Source of the DNA: Syngnathus acus
Taxonomy: Eukaryota; Chordata; Actinopteri; Syngnathiformes; Syngnathidae
NCBI RefSeq assembly: GCF_901709675.1
Contig: NC_051095.1
Span: forward strand, 6,723,956 to 6,787,955
Direction: 5' to 3'
Length of the DNA: 64,000 nucleotides
Notes under the pieces: generated by a model
Told to the model about the DNA's origin: nothing
Database searches by the model: none
Seen by the model: the letters and a program-made list of their open reading frames with translations, nothing else
Translations under genes and position numbers: made by a program
Part shown: positions 1 to 40,965 of the stretch, in pieces
Position numbering within the stretch: position 1 is the stretch's first letter
Layout of the letters: every line of letters starts with the position of its first letter

Positions 1-2769
1 CCTCTTTGGTGGGAGTGCATGTGGATGAAAAAAGAGAGTGCATCTCCGGCCGGCGCCGCTGCATCTGTTGGCGCTGCCCGCGGGAGCACAGCTGGGCTTT
101 CGGCCTTGGCGGGACAATGCAGACGGGCGCGGGACCACCAATCGCTTCTGCTTTCATAAGCCGCACGTGGAGGACGGGCACTCGTGTTGGGCGCCAGTAC
201 GGATGATTGCTGACACCATGATGCGTTTCCTCACAACTATCACGACAGCTTTATTGATTCCTTCCATGTTAGCAGTTTAGTAATATTGCAAAAATCACTT
301 CAGAAATGTGCAACTAAAGCTGTCAAAATTAATCCATTGATTGAGAATTATTTTAAAAATCGACTAATCGTTAAGTTATTTTTACCTTAGAATTGTCCAA
401 ATCCTCTAATGTCAGCTACTTATACATTCATTATGTAGTCAAGTTAGGTGAGTACAACGTCTCTCTTGTGTGTTGTTCGTTATTTAGTTATTCTCATCAC
501 TATACCAAATAAACATTGGTAAATTGGGAAACATAATACACTTTCATGCAAAATAAAATTTGATCTGATGATTCGATTAATCGATTGGATAATTGAGCTC
601 TATGCGCAACAATGTCCTGATGACTCAATCGTTACCACATTGATCGGCAACTATTTTGAAAAGTGATCGTTTCGAGGCCTTGTCCAAATCTATGGAATTT
701 CTGCTGCGTAGCAGTCAATAATCGTTTACAACAACAGGGCTATCATACCAGCTCATGGTGATGCTAGCCCATGCCTGGACAGTTGTGATTGAAAACATGG
801 CAGGCACCAGAAAGGCAGTTTTTCATTGAGAAATTATTTGCATGCAAATGAAAAAAATTCAAATTGAAATGTTCTATAAATTGCAAGAGCACTACAAAAT
901 GGCCACCTTATTATATGCCACTACTGTCACATGTAATTCCCAACACAGGCCATGACATCCATGTGCTAGCATCTTTCCAGCTTCCCATTTTAGTTTTGTT
1001 TGCTTTTGTTCCTTTTTGGCTTTGTGTGTGTCGTTTGCGCTTGCGAGCAGGTTAGCATGCGAGCCCCGGGCGGCTAGTGCAGCCGCTCTGACAAGGTCAA
1101 AGTTCCTTTCACATTCTTCTGTCATTTTGCGCTTATTTTCTTTTCCTTTCCTGGGGCCGACCTTCACTGCAGCAACCACGTTGTTTCCAAACAAGACAAA
1201 AAAAACAAACAAAAAAATCCAAATCCATTTCTCTTCCTCTAGTCTTACATGAATTCCTGAGCAGCCAGGCTGCAATTTTGTGGATTTTGTGATAATAGTT
1301 TGGCCTTACTTCCAAATGAAGTCAGGTCAGTGAATGTGCTGCTTGTTTACCTTTCTTTCTCTTTTGGCTGGCTGGGAAAAAAAACAAATGACAGTACAAC
1401 AGTAACAGTACTTCTTTATCGGAAAATTAGTAACTTGACCAATTTCTCTGCTCCGCTTTGTGGAGTAATGTTAGCCTCAAAGCAAACTGTTAGCTATGCT
1501 AGTTGGCTAGTTTGCGTGTTATCGGTCTCGGTAGCACATTTGTCCAATTTTTGTAGGCACGCTAACTCTCGTAGCCGCTTGCAATGTTCATTTTATGATG
1601 TTATAGGAATGAATTTATTAGAATGTGCATATGCAGCAAACGCCCTCTTGTAACAACTAACAACTCAGGCTAAGTTTAGCAACTCTACGACATACAAAGA
1701 TTGTCTTGCATTCAACATTTAGCACTTCCTTTGTACTCATTTTGTATTAGATTAGGTTATGGATTTTACCCGTGGCATGCCAAGACATTTTAGAAAAAAG
1801 AACAAAAAGGACAAATAGCTGTTTTTTTCTTTTTGTAAATAAGAGAAATAGTTCTCCGAATTTAATCAATAAAGCCAGTAAATGGCCCGCCCCTGCAATG
1901 TGTATCTAAGCTATTAAAATGGAATTTATGTTCCCTTACATGTTGATGGATTTTGTAAGCAAGAAAGATGGTCAGACGATCATCGACCCTTTTCCACTTC
2001 ATTTTTATGCAGTCGTTTTTTAAACCTGTAGGTATACACCGCAAATACATATTTTTTATTTTCTCTCTCTAGCTCCGACAGAGGATGCATTATAACGGCC
2101 AGTGTTTTATTCATGAGCGCCATTATTGTACGGCTAGAGGTCGTCTCCGTCCTGCACCGCTACGTTCCAACTAATTACCTACGTGTGTGTGTGCGCGTGC
2201 GTGTGCGTTCTTGTGCGTGTGTGTGCTAATAGTTTTCCTTTAGCTCCATTCAAGCGAGTTGTTATCTGGGATTAAAAGCTCTCTCTCAAGCATACAATTG
2301 ATGACCTTGGAACCTGCCAGTGTTTGACCTTGACGCCTTACCCGTGTCGGCGTTATGAGTCGGGCTCTCATGGACCCAATCCGGCCAGGCATTTATTTCT
2401 CTTCTAATTGGGTAGCTTTGATTGCCACCCCCTCCAACACTGGTCATTGGTTGATTTTGAAATGTTGGATCTTGATCACGAGGCCCTCGTCCTTTTCAAT
2501 ATCTCATTTAACGATTTAGTCAAGTTGTCTACATGTTGAGCTGACATTCACACGAACAGGAAGGTCACACAAGATACTTCCTGTTGGTCTACCTGAAAAT
2601 GACATCACAGTCACTCAGGACTTAGGTAATGACAGGTACCTGCGTTCTGAGTTTGGTCATGTGATGACTTTTATCAAATATCTTTTAATTTTCATTCCTT
2701 TATTCACCAACAGTTTCAAATAGCAGAAAATGCAGAAACTGGTGGTAATTCATCTCTGGTTTTGTTCAT

Positions 2770-2771
<2 letters not shown>

Positions 2772-2818
<47 letters not shown>
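2772..2818. repeat. (TGAT)n microsatellite
   Basis: About 11.7 uninterrupted copies of the tetranucleotide TGAT. Confidence 0.95.
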
Positions 2819-2819
<1 letters not shown>

Positions 2820-4074
2820 ATCCTGTCGAGAGGCTGGAAATTCCAAATATGATCTTTAAGTGTAACAAAATCCTGAGTCAAAATTTGATAATCAATTAGT
2901 TGCTAATTAACCGATGAATTCTGGTCCCCCTCTATTCCTAACTTACCGATTCTGTTCTGATTTTCTGATTGTTATTTCAGTGCTCGTTGTGGGCTTTCAT
3001 TCCCTAATGAAGAGTCTGCTGCGTCATGACATCAAAAACTCAAAAAGTGTATTGCTGTGGTGGATGCGCACACGCTCATACACACACACGCTGTAGTAAA
3101 GGTCAGATTTCGTCTTTGCAGCTTGAAGAAAATGAAAAGCGACAAAGCACCTTTTGCCCAATTGACTGCAAAGCCTCCTTTTCTCTTTGTTCTACTTAGT
3201 GTAGGTGAGTTGAGCCCTCTAGCGCTGTCGCTTTGACGCCAAAAACCTCCTCTTTCATGAATGCTGTGGAAATGAGGACGGTGAAAATGGCGTAGCGTAA
3301 AAATCCCGAAGATTCATTAGCGGGGCTAAATGAAGAAAGGAAGCACATCTCCGTGTCACAGCCATTACATCTTTGCTTTTTGGAGGAGGCAGGTTGGCAA
3401 TTTTCGCAGTCCTCCAGATTATTTTTATTTCGGAAAACTACTTGATGATCAACATGTTTGCGGATGATTAAATTCAACAATAGAATAACAGATTGTTTTT
3501 AGTCGCAGTTCTACTTTGAAGGAAGAATTTTGGAGCATGTTTGTTGTTGTCTTTGTTGTCTTTTCAACCTGCTGGTCCGCGTGTGGCCTCGCCCCCTGGT
3601 TGCCTTCCTGACCTACTTGCGAACGGATCACCACTCTCACCTTGATGCCCTCTGGCCTTTCATCCTTCTCAACAGGATAGAAAGATAAAAAATAAAAAAA
3701 ATGTGGTGTGGCCGTCCAAACGTAATTGTTCTTTCAACCTTCACCTCAGCTGCATCAATTCACATTGATTTCATGAGCGCCATTTTTCAGCTGCATCAAA
3801 TATCCTTTTAAAAACGCTGATTTCGGATAATTTAGGAGCGAGCCCCAATAAGAATGAATTGATTTTATGGTTTTATGAATTGATGAATTGATTTTACTTT
3901 GTGTTCTGAGTACTAATTCCAGTTGGAATCAAGCAATTAGGGCACTGTAATGCTTTACATGTGTAATATTTAACGAGATATGTCAATAACTAATCAATGT
4001 TCAAATTAATTTTCATATTAATAGATAACTGTATAAATCATTTAACTAATTTACTGTACTTCTAACTATTCATC

Positions 4075-4168
4075 AGTCCATCCATTTTCTGAACCGCTTA
4101 TCCTCAGAAGGGTCGCGGGCATGCTGGAGCCTATCTTAGGTGACTTTGGCCAGTAGGCCAGGGGACAG
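4075..4168 (+). mobile_element. Fish SINE/LINE-tail type repeat fragment
   Basis: The stretch contains CCATCCATTTTCTGAACCGC, then a CTTATCCTCA...GGGTCGCGGGC block and GCTGGAGCCTATC. This is the stereotyped tail repeated many thousand times in teleost genomes. It breaks off after about 95 bases. A piece of the same family in the opposite orientation lies at 55,115-55,185. Confidence 0.75.
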
Positions 4169-4419
4169 AATTGTAACAGAATTTTCAATACGTAGTGATA
4201 AAATATACAATTCATTCTAGGTAATGAAACCATGCAAATTATTATTATTATTATTTTTTGGGAGAAGTTTCATAAAACTGAGGCTCACCTTAAAACTCAG
4301 TGCTCAGTGGCGCATGCGACCAAATCCCAGTGAGTTGAATACATAATTTTTACTCAATGATTTACATTGAAAGAACGTGGAAAAAAAAAAAATCATTGAG
4401 TTGATTTCAAACTGTATTA

Positions 4420-5336
4420 GGTGTTAATGACGTCAACTTATTATGACGTCTCATGAATATGAGCGTGGCGTTGCCTCCCAAATCGCTGTGCAGTTTGAAT
4501 GACGTTTGTATCGGCCAATCAGCAGTGACAATCTTCCGCCAGCGGGCCAACAGTGGTGCTGGTAGGCGTGTCTTAAGCGGGGCGGGACTGGCGCTTAGTT
4601 TGCTAAATGACTGCAGCACGAGCATCACACGCGGCCGCGGCGTCCCTCCTGACGTGACGTGTGACGTGAACGGCGCGGCGCTTTCGTCCTTCCACTCAAC
4701 TTGCTCTCGTTGGCAGCGGTGTGGACGGCAGCGGCGGCGGCGGCTCGAGCAACGGCGGACGCGCACGGAGCGGCAGACGCGGCGCGCATGGGAGCGTCCG
4801 CCGGTGCGTCAACACACCATGGCTGACGACCGCGCGGGCCGCTGACGTGCACGGCACCGAGGACCGGCGGCATCCTCGTCCTCACCGTGGGGTGGCCACT
4901 CTGACACTTGGATTAACACTTTGCGAGACTCCCCTCCCCGGCACCCCCGCGAAGGAATATGGCTCGTTTTCCCGCCAGCTGTCCGGATCTGTAAGCAGGT
5001 GGAATTCCTCTTCCTCATCCTCCTCTACCTCCCATCCCACTCTGGAGCCCCAACACGGACGCCCCCTTACTGCCTCGCCCACCCCGCCCCGCACCCCCTT
5101 TTTCCCGGAGAGGACACAGGTGTGATCGCATGGCCGCCGTGGTCTGACGGACCCTCTTGCCCCACCCCCCGCCCCCGTTCTCCCCGATTCCCAAGTCACC
5201 TTGGAGGTCCTCAATCCCACACCTGAGCCACTCCACCTCACTCTTCCTCCTGAAGGTGAGATTTTGGCTGGCAGAGTGTGACCGCCCCCCCCCCCTCCTT
5301 TGCCCCCACCCCTGCCCCTCTCCCCCCCAAAACAAA
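4420..5336 (+). promoter_or_regulatory. glra1: glra1 promoter and 5' leader, CpG-rich, CRE cluster
   Basis: GC content and CpG frequency jump here relative to the AT-rich flanks. A perfect palindromic cAMP response element, TGACGTCA, lies at 4,428-4,435. TGACGTCT follows at 4,444-4,451, then three overlapping TGACGTG half-sites at 4,650-4,669 and one at 4,843-4,850. No clear TATA box is visible. The transcription start cannot be placed from sequence. If it lies upstream of about 4,780, the leader has short upstream ORFs starting at 4,788, 4,819, 4,959 and 5,130, each closed by a stop before the main start. CREB/ATF regulation is an inference from the motifs only. Confidence 0.65.
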
Positions 5337-34255
<28,919 letters not shown>

Positions 34256-35008
34256 ACGCAAAATCGCAAGCACCGCGCTCCCCCTCTAGCGTCCTCTTCC
34301 TCTTTGGCTCCCTCATCCTATCATCTTCCCTACTCTTTATCATAATCTTCCTCCTCTCTCTCATCCTCATCTTTTGCTCCTTTTCATTGTTCCTCATCTT
34401 GTACTTCTTTCTCATTTTCTCATCTCCATTTCCTCTTCCTCCTACCACCTCTTTATCAACACCTCCACACCTTTCTCTTCTCCATTTCTTACTCCGTCTT
34501 ATCCTCCTCTTCTTGCCCCGCTTCAGAATCTTACATGATACACAGTCCCTCTGCATTCTTCATCCTCCCTTTTCTCCTCTTCCTCCAGACAGGAAATGAA
34601 TGGCTGCATGACAAGCGGAGTCAAAAAAAGAAAGAAAAATCTAGTGAGCTAAAGAGGCTACGCCCACCAAGCCATTTGGGCGGAGTCACCTCCATAATAG
34701 CGTCACAAACTCAAGCTCCGCCTCTTTGTTGGGACATGACCAGAATATTTATGAACTTTTTGATTTGATGTTAATGCTAGCGCGCTAATCTCTTCACCCC
34801 CAGCAGTGATGACAAAAAGTACATTAAGACGCGCACAGGAACCTGTGCTTATTAATCTTTTGTTTTGAAACACTGAACAGATTTGTTTCTTATATATTTT
34901 ATCACTGTTAAAATTTTTATTATTCCTTTTTTCTTTTTGTATTTTTAATATAGATTATATTTTTTCTTTTATCTTATTTTTGTTTTTAGCCATTTATTTT
35001 TTCATCAG

Positions 35009-35054
<46 letters not shown>

Positions 35055-37780
35055 GAGGTTTTTATTTTTGTATGTATAAAATTATTCTCATTATTTTGTT
35101 TTATTATAACTTTATTTTTCTAGTACAAGGCTTGTTTTTTTAGTTTTGTGGGAGACAGGAGGGTGGATGTGCCAAACTGACTGGTGTGATTTGTGCTTCC
35201 TGAACTTGATCCTCACTCGGCTTCTCTATGCAAAGCGCTCCGTATGCAAATGATGTCGCCATCGCCTGCCAATCATCCACCGATTATCTGTCATGTGACA
35301 CCAAGCGAGTACTCGAATAATTTTATTTTGACAAAGAAGAATTTCTACAACAGAAGTCGCCGACAAAACGTCACACTTTCACGTTTTGCCTTTTTTTTTT
35401 CTTCTGGCAGATGTGTGTCCATCATAGTCCAAACCAGCAGCAACTTGTGCAAAAATGTTGTCAACTCAAACATTTACAATAATTGTGTGAGATTTTCCTG
35501 GAAAGAATGGAGAAAAAAAAGCAAAGTCATTTGAAACTAGCAGCATAAATGCTAATGCTAAACTGGCTAACAAACTGGGTTTTTCACTGGGCCTCTGTGC
35601 TAGCCTCATCGGCATTAGCTATTTTCAGCATATAGACCATTCTTTGGTTTTTGTGTTGTTCATAATTCAGGCTTACGCTGATTGATATTACCTATCAGCA
35701 TCATATCTTCTGTTCAAACATTTCTTGGTCCACCTGCTACTGACAAATTAATGTCAGGTAGTTTGGGCAAATCCCTGATTTTTCATCCAATTTGTTGGTG
35801 AAAGAGTAAAAAACGTTTAACAACTATGAAACACATGCTAGTGCTTGTTGACTAACAGCTAGCTTAGCTTCGTCATCAGCTGCTTTTTGTAACATACAAA
35901 TTGACAAACTGATTTTTACAACAACTAGCTGCTAGGCTTTTTGTGCCATTCAAACGCCATTGTTGACTCACTAGAAAGTTAGCATCCTGTAGCAGCAAAC
36001 ACTACATCAGGTGTAAATGTTTATTTTATTTTGTTTCTATGGTACACAGCCCTCTAGTGCTTCCGACAAGGCAAACTATTACGTCTTTGCAATTTGAAAA
36101 TAATGTTGAAAATGTAGGTTGGTTGGGTTGTTTGTTTTGTTTTAATTTTCAGCATCACTATTCCTGCTGCTTGTTTTCATGCTAACAAACCATGCTACCT
36201 TGCTATCCTTTTTGATGAGGTTGAATTTACGTTTTTATTATGTCAGTTAGTGCCATGGCTACTGCTGCTAACTAGTTAGCTGGGGAAACTAGCTAGCTGG
36301 CTAGTTATTTGAGGGCATGCAAAGGAAAACAAACAACATGAGGACCTATGAACGGGGTGGGAAAACTTTTCGTGAGGGCAAAGAAAATAAATAAAATAAT
36401 GAATTCTCATCTTTATTGATATATAAAATATATTAGAAATATTACCTATTACAGTCGTTTTGTTTTAATTGATGATATAAATGTACATGTATTGTATAAA
36501 ATATACATAAATTGATAAATGTATTAAGTGGTTATTTTATAAATGAGCTTTTACTTTTTTGCATTTATATAATTTTTTGTATTTTGTTTTTTATCTAAAA
36601 CAAACTGACAAATTAGTGCGACGTCTGAGTAAAACATTTCTTTTGATCATTTATGTAGATATTTGTTTTGATTTGTTTGATTGATTTATTTCAAGATTAT
36701 TAAATATATATATATTTGGTTTATGGTTTTGTTAGGAATAAGATATAAAATAAAAAATATTAACCAGCTTACTAAAATATGCATTTGGGTTTTTTTCTTT
36801 TGGTATTTATGTAAAATTATTTATTTTTGATAGTTTAAATTTTAATATTTATAATATATTAAATTTGCATCAATTAAATTATGTAATGAAATGGGTAAAT
36901 TAAAAAATGCGAGGAATACATTTTAATATAACCCATTTGAGGGGAAAAAACAAACATGAAATATTTTAAGATGGTTATTGATGTAAATGCTGGAAGGGTC
37001 GTGTTGTGTTTTGCTCACTCCGACCTCTGACCTGTAAACAGTTTTGTGCTTATAAAGGAGCGCTGCTTCAAAGCCTGCTGGTGTGAGATCACGTTCTCAC
37101 GTCACAGTTATAAAGAGTATTATGCTTGGGGGGGGGGGGGTTCTTCTATTTTTGGGGGGTTGTCTTTACAAGTCGCATGTTTGATTTGTTGCATTTGACG
37201 GATGGCTGAGACAATTGATTCTGGATTCTTGCTGATTCTTTTTGCACATGTCGGAATGGCCTTACTCTTCTCTTTTCCTTTCTTTGACTTTTCGAGCTTT
37301 TCCAGCTTCTGCGATGGCACGTTTATGTGCGACCTGTTTGCTTTTGCCAGCCGGCGCCGGCGTGCTCCGTCCAAGCAGAACAAGGATTACCCCCTTGTTC
37401 CACATGAAGTAAAAAAAAAAAAAAAAATAGAAGTGGCGCAAATTACTTTGATTTTGCAAAATCTGACCAAGAATATTTTGCATGAATATGAAGATGATGA
37501 GATATTGGCGGATGGTTTGCTTTTTTTTGCTTGCACACAACAAAAAACTGTGAAGCAATTTGAAAAAAAGAATGTAGCGTTTCTGCTGTATCTGTATATA
37601 TATATATATACATATACATATATTCTATTTATTGAAATATGTCCTACTAATTATTCTATTAACGACCTTTTATCAACATCATTTTGAACAATGTCGGCGA
37701 CCGCTCGCTCAAAGATGTGTCATGTTCAAAAAAGAAGATTAAAAAACTGCAAATAAAACTTGACACTGATGTCTGATTTC
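34256..37780 (+). other. glra1: glra1 3' UTR and downstream DNA
   Basis: After the stop, a 330-bp pyrimidine-rich tract is followed by AT-rich sequence with a (TA)n run at 35,011-35,050. Candidate poly(A) signals AATAAA occur at 36,386-36,395 (two overlapping) and at 37,751-37,756. Which one ends the transcript cannot be decided by eye. No other gene was seen. Confidence 0.4.
35011..35050. repeat. (TA)n microsatellite
   Basis: Twenty TA dinucleotides downstream of glra1. Confidence 0.95.
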
Positions 37781-40700
37781 TTGACTGATGTTTGTATTTG
37801 ATGGTAATTTTTTATGATAAAACATGGTGACGGTGATACATTATATGTCAGGATTGCAATATCGAAATCTTACACGGCTATGGTATTGTTCCCAAAAAAA
37901 GATGATTGAAATCCATATTATTTTCAATTGAGCGGACCATCTGCAATACCGCCACGGACCACTAGAGGGCCGCGGACCACCGGTTGACATTGCTTGTCTG
38001 AGATGGAAGAGTGACAAACTTGATCGTTGGCACAAGTCAATGTGTAGTTACTTGGCATGAGTTGTGGCCAATCGTAGCTTTCACATGTTTGCGCTCTTTG
38101 GGCCAATATAGCGACTGAAATGCATATGAGCGGATTTGAGTGTTATCCGCATAGTCATTTGATAACTTGGAAGTTTTTTCGTTTATCCCCGTATTTGGGG
38201 TGTGAATTTCAAACGCCAACCTGCATCAGAGGTGTTGCAACTACTCCTGGTGAGACACGCAAAGTTAAGACATGCACCAATATCAACAAAGTGGAAAGAG
38301 CATTGTGGAAAAGGCCTCGTGGACATAATGACTTGCTTGGGAAAATGCCTGTGATTGCCTGGAAAAGCCTTTTTGATCCAAAACACATCAGGTAAGATAC
38401 GTTAGATTTTTGTTTGTTTGTTTGTTGCTTAGTTCATGATAAATTCACTGAACAGTTTAGTAAACCACGGGGTGGACCCGGTAACAATCCTGCTCATTTG
38501 AATTAGGTGTGCAGCAGGTGGACAAAAAACACGTAGGACCCCGAGTACTAGGATTTAAGACCTCTGCACTAAATCCATAGTTGTTGCTCACATATTTAGG
38601 TGACAGCATGCAGGTGGCAAATTGGTGGATCCCTGTGATACGTCCACAAACGCGAGTAAGGACGAGCGGGAAGTGCATAAAAAAATTGTCAAGAACAATT
38701 TTGCTTCCACTTTAAAGTGCAAGAGCCCTAACAAATGAAAACGGCAATGTTTCTTTTGACCTCTTTCAACTTCAAACTGACATTGTGAACTCGTCACAAT
38801 CCTTAAGAAAATATCATGTTGGGTTCAGTGTATTTCAAATAGGAACAAACAAAAACGTGTGCAGCCAGAATTTTACAAAACGGCTTGGTACCACTGAGAC
38901 GAACTTAACAGTCGGGAGCAGTATTTTGCTTTATCGGAGTTGTCGTATGCAAGCGTCACATGGCGTTCTTCCTACAATTTTCATAACCGGGTACTTGCAT
39001 TCCTGTTACATCCGCAATCATGACGATTCACGTATATCAGTAATAAAACGTGATTGTGCGGAATCATTGATAAACTCCAGACCTACAGGGGGCGACCACG
39101 CGAGAAAGTTCGAGGGGGGTGTGCCCACTGGGAATGAAATGTTTGAATGGAGCTCGATCAGAAAACTAAAATAATTTTCCGACGGCTACTCCTGAAGAAT
39201 CGCAAATGGTAGGAAAAAACAACTTTAATTGTGGATGATGGAATCTTTTTGACCGTTGTCAAGTCAAATGCAAATCAAATCGCATTATTTGGTTGTGCTG
39301 ATTGAAACCGGTGCATCCAAACGTAGTCTGCTACACCAGATGAGAAAAACGTTTAGTATCACAAAATTGCTGTTTGAATGTGATGAATTGCACTTTAGAA
39401 AACAAGATTCCTGTAAAAACATAAGTATTGCATTAAAAGGAGATCAATTTGACTGAGCATTTGACAAGACAAAATTTCTTCGGCTACAGGTGACTGGCAT
39501 AGTCCTTATTGCGTCGACTCACTAGCTACAACTGCATTGCTTTTTAATACTGTCTTCAAAAGTGTTTGGAAAATATTTAACATTTGAGACAATTTTAGGT
39601 TGAATGATATCTAAATAGTTATCGCTGTTTTTACTAAGTTAGTTGTCAATCTTTGCTCCTCGAATTCATTTTTAGTTTTGAATTTAAAAGGCTCAAGTTA
39701 TGTAAACATTTGTTGTAGTTGTGATGATTGGACTTGATGTGCAATTGACCGATGGATACTGCATTTTTGTTTATTTTAAAGGTAAAGTCGTCTTCCATGT
39801 TGATTTGTCCATTAGGAACAAATGATTTTTTTTTTTTTTTTTTTTACGATTCATGGTGTTGATAAATGTTGACAAATACGTGAGCATAGTTTGATATGAG
39901 ATGATGATGTGCATATGCGATTGTGGAGATTTGCAGTCAGAAATAATGCGCCGTTTAGTTTGCCTTCCGCAATGACGTCACGCGCGTTGACTTGAAGTGG
40001 TGGGCTGCGTGTCAGTGACGCAAGCGTCGTTGGCGCCCGTGGAATACTTCAAATGTTAAGTCACATGAAAGTCGAGCGACGTGGTCTTTGCCTCATCGTG
40101 AAAAGCTACGCGCTTCTTGTTGGCGGTGCGTCACCGCCCCCTAGTGGCAGGCTGACGAACTGCTTTTGTTGAATGGAGCAAAACCTGGGGCTATGAGCCA
40201 TTCATTCTTTTATGCAGTTCACAAAATAACTAATCAACGTCTACATTACTTGCTGAAATTTCCACCAAAATGTCTGTTGTATGAAACCTTGAACTACTAT
40301 TTTTATTTTAAAACATTTGTTGCATTCATTGAGGCCAGGAAACATTGATGTGGTATCAGCCATGGGTGCTTTCAGAGGAGAGCCATGACTATGATGATGT
40401 CTAAAAACCTATCTATGAAAGAGTTCCCTTCTTTCACCAGGAGCAAAATAATTCTTTCTGATCATTAAAAATCACTAAATTCTGATTTGTGGACAAAATC
40501 AGAAGTACCTGTATCTGCTGAATACAAATTTGTGAACCAATGGAGTCTAACTATGTGTGTGAAGTAGTCCAGGTGTTAGTGAGTGTTGACATCATAAAGA
40601 AAAGGGCTTGGACACGTAGGTTTTTAAAAGAGGAACTCGTTTTAATTTAGTTGTGGTGGGCATGCTCAGCGGGAAGTGCCAAGCTTGCTAAAAAGATGCC

Positions 40701-40965
40701 GGTGCCTCCAGCACCAGCGCGGCGTTCCTTTAAGGAACAGAACAAGGGGGAGATTCAAGTCCACTTCCCACTTCCAGTCCACTTGGAGGGGAAAAGGGAA
40801 GGAAAAAAAAATACAACAGGACACGTCCGTGAGTCAAGATGGCAGCGAGGACAGGACAGTGACACGACCAAAACTCTGCAAACTAAACTAAAGTCCAAAG
40901 ACATGAAGGACGCTCCAAGGTCAATTTGGTCAAGTCCAATCATCAAGACATCACCACCATCCGCC
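37781..40965. other. Gap between convergent glra1 and g3bp1
   Basis: Several open frames of 60-130 codons exist but none resembles a known protein or has coding-like structure. The part nearest 40,966 should be the g3bp1 3' UTR. On the minus strand a poly(A) signal (TTTATT on the plus strand) is at 40,302-40,307. Confidence 0.4.
37925..37990 (-). repeat. Interspersed repeat, copy B (inverted)
   Basis: Minus-strand copy of the repeat at 28,086-28,160. It shares an exact 18-mer and the following TTGCAGaTGGTCCG block. Confidence 0.7.

Larger units (their letters stand above)
1..4400. other. Upstream intergenic DNA, no gene recognised
   Basis: No reading frame in this stretch resembles a known protein and none is flanked by convincing splice sites. 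The first 210 bases are GC-rich and contrast with the AT-rich DNA that follows, so they may be the edge of a regulatory element or a neighbouring gene lying outside the window. The rest holds simple repeats and one SINE-tail fragment, which are listed separately. Confidence 0.5.

Noticed and set aside
892-1275. 127-codon minus-strand open frame near the left end
   Set aside because: Repetitive Lys/Phe-rich translation of A/T runs; no family resemblance.
2772-2818. Regular repeats considered as a CRISPR array
   Set aside because: It is a pure tetranucleotide run without spacers, and the DNA is eukaryotic.
37202-37687. 161-codon open frame downstream of glra1
   Set aside because: Composition is Phe/Ser and Lys-rich from AT-rich DNA and includes codons from a (TA)n tract; no domain, no splice support and no similarity to a known family.
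38785-39174. 129-codon open frame between glra1 and g3bp1
   Set aside because: No recognisable motif and no splice or promoter context. It could be a decayed element, but nothing supports a gene.
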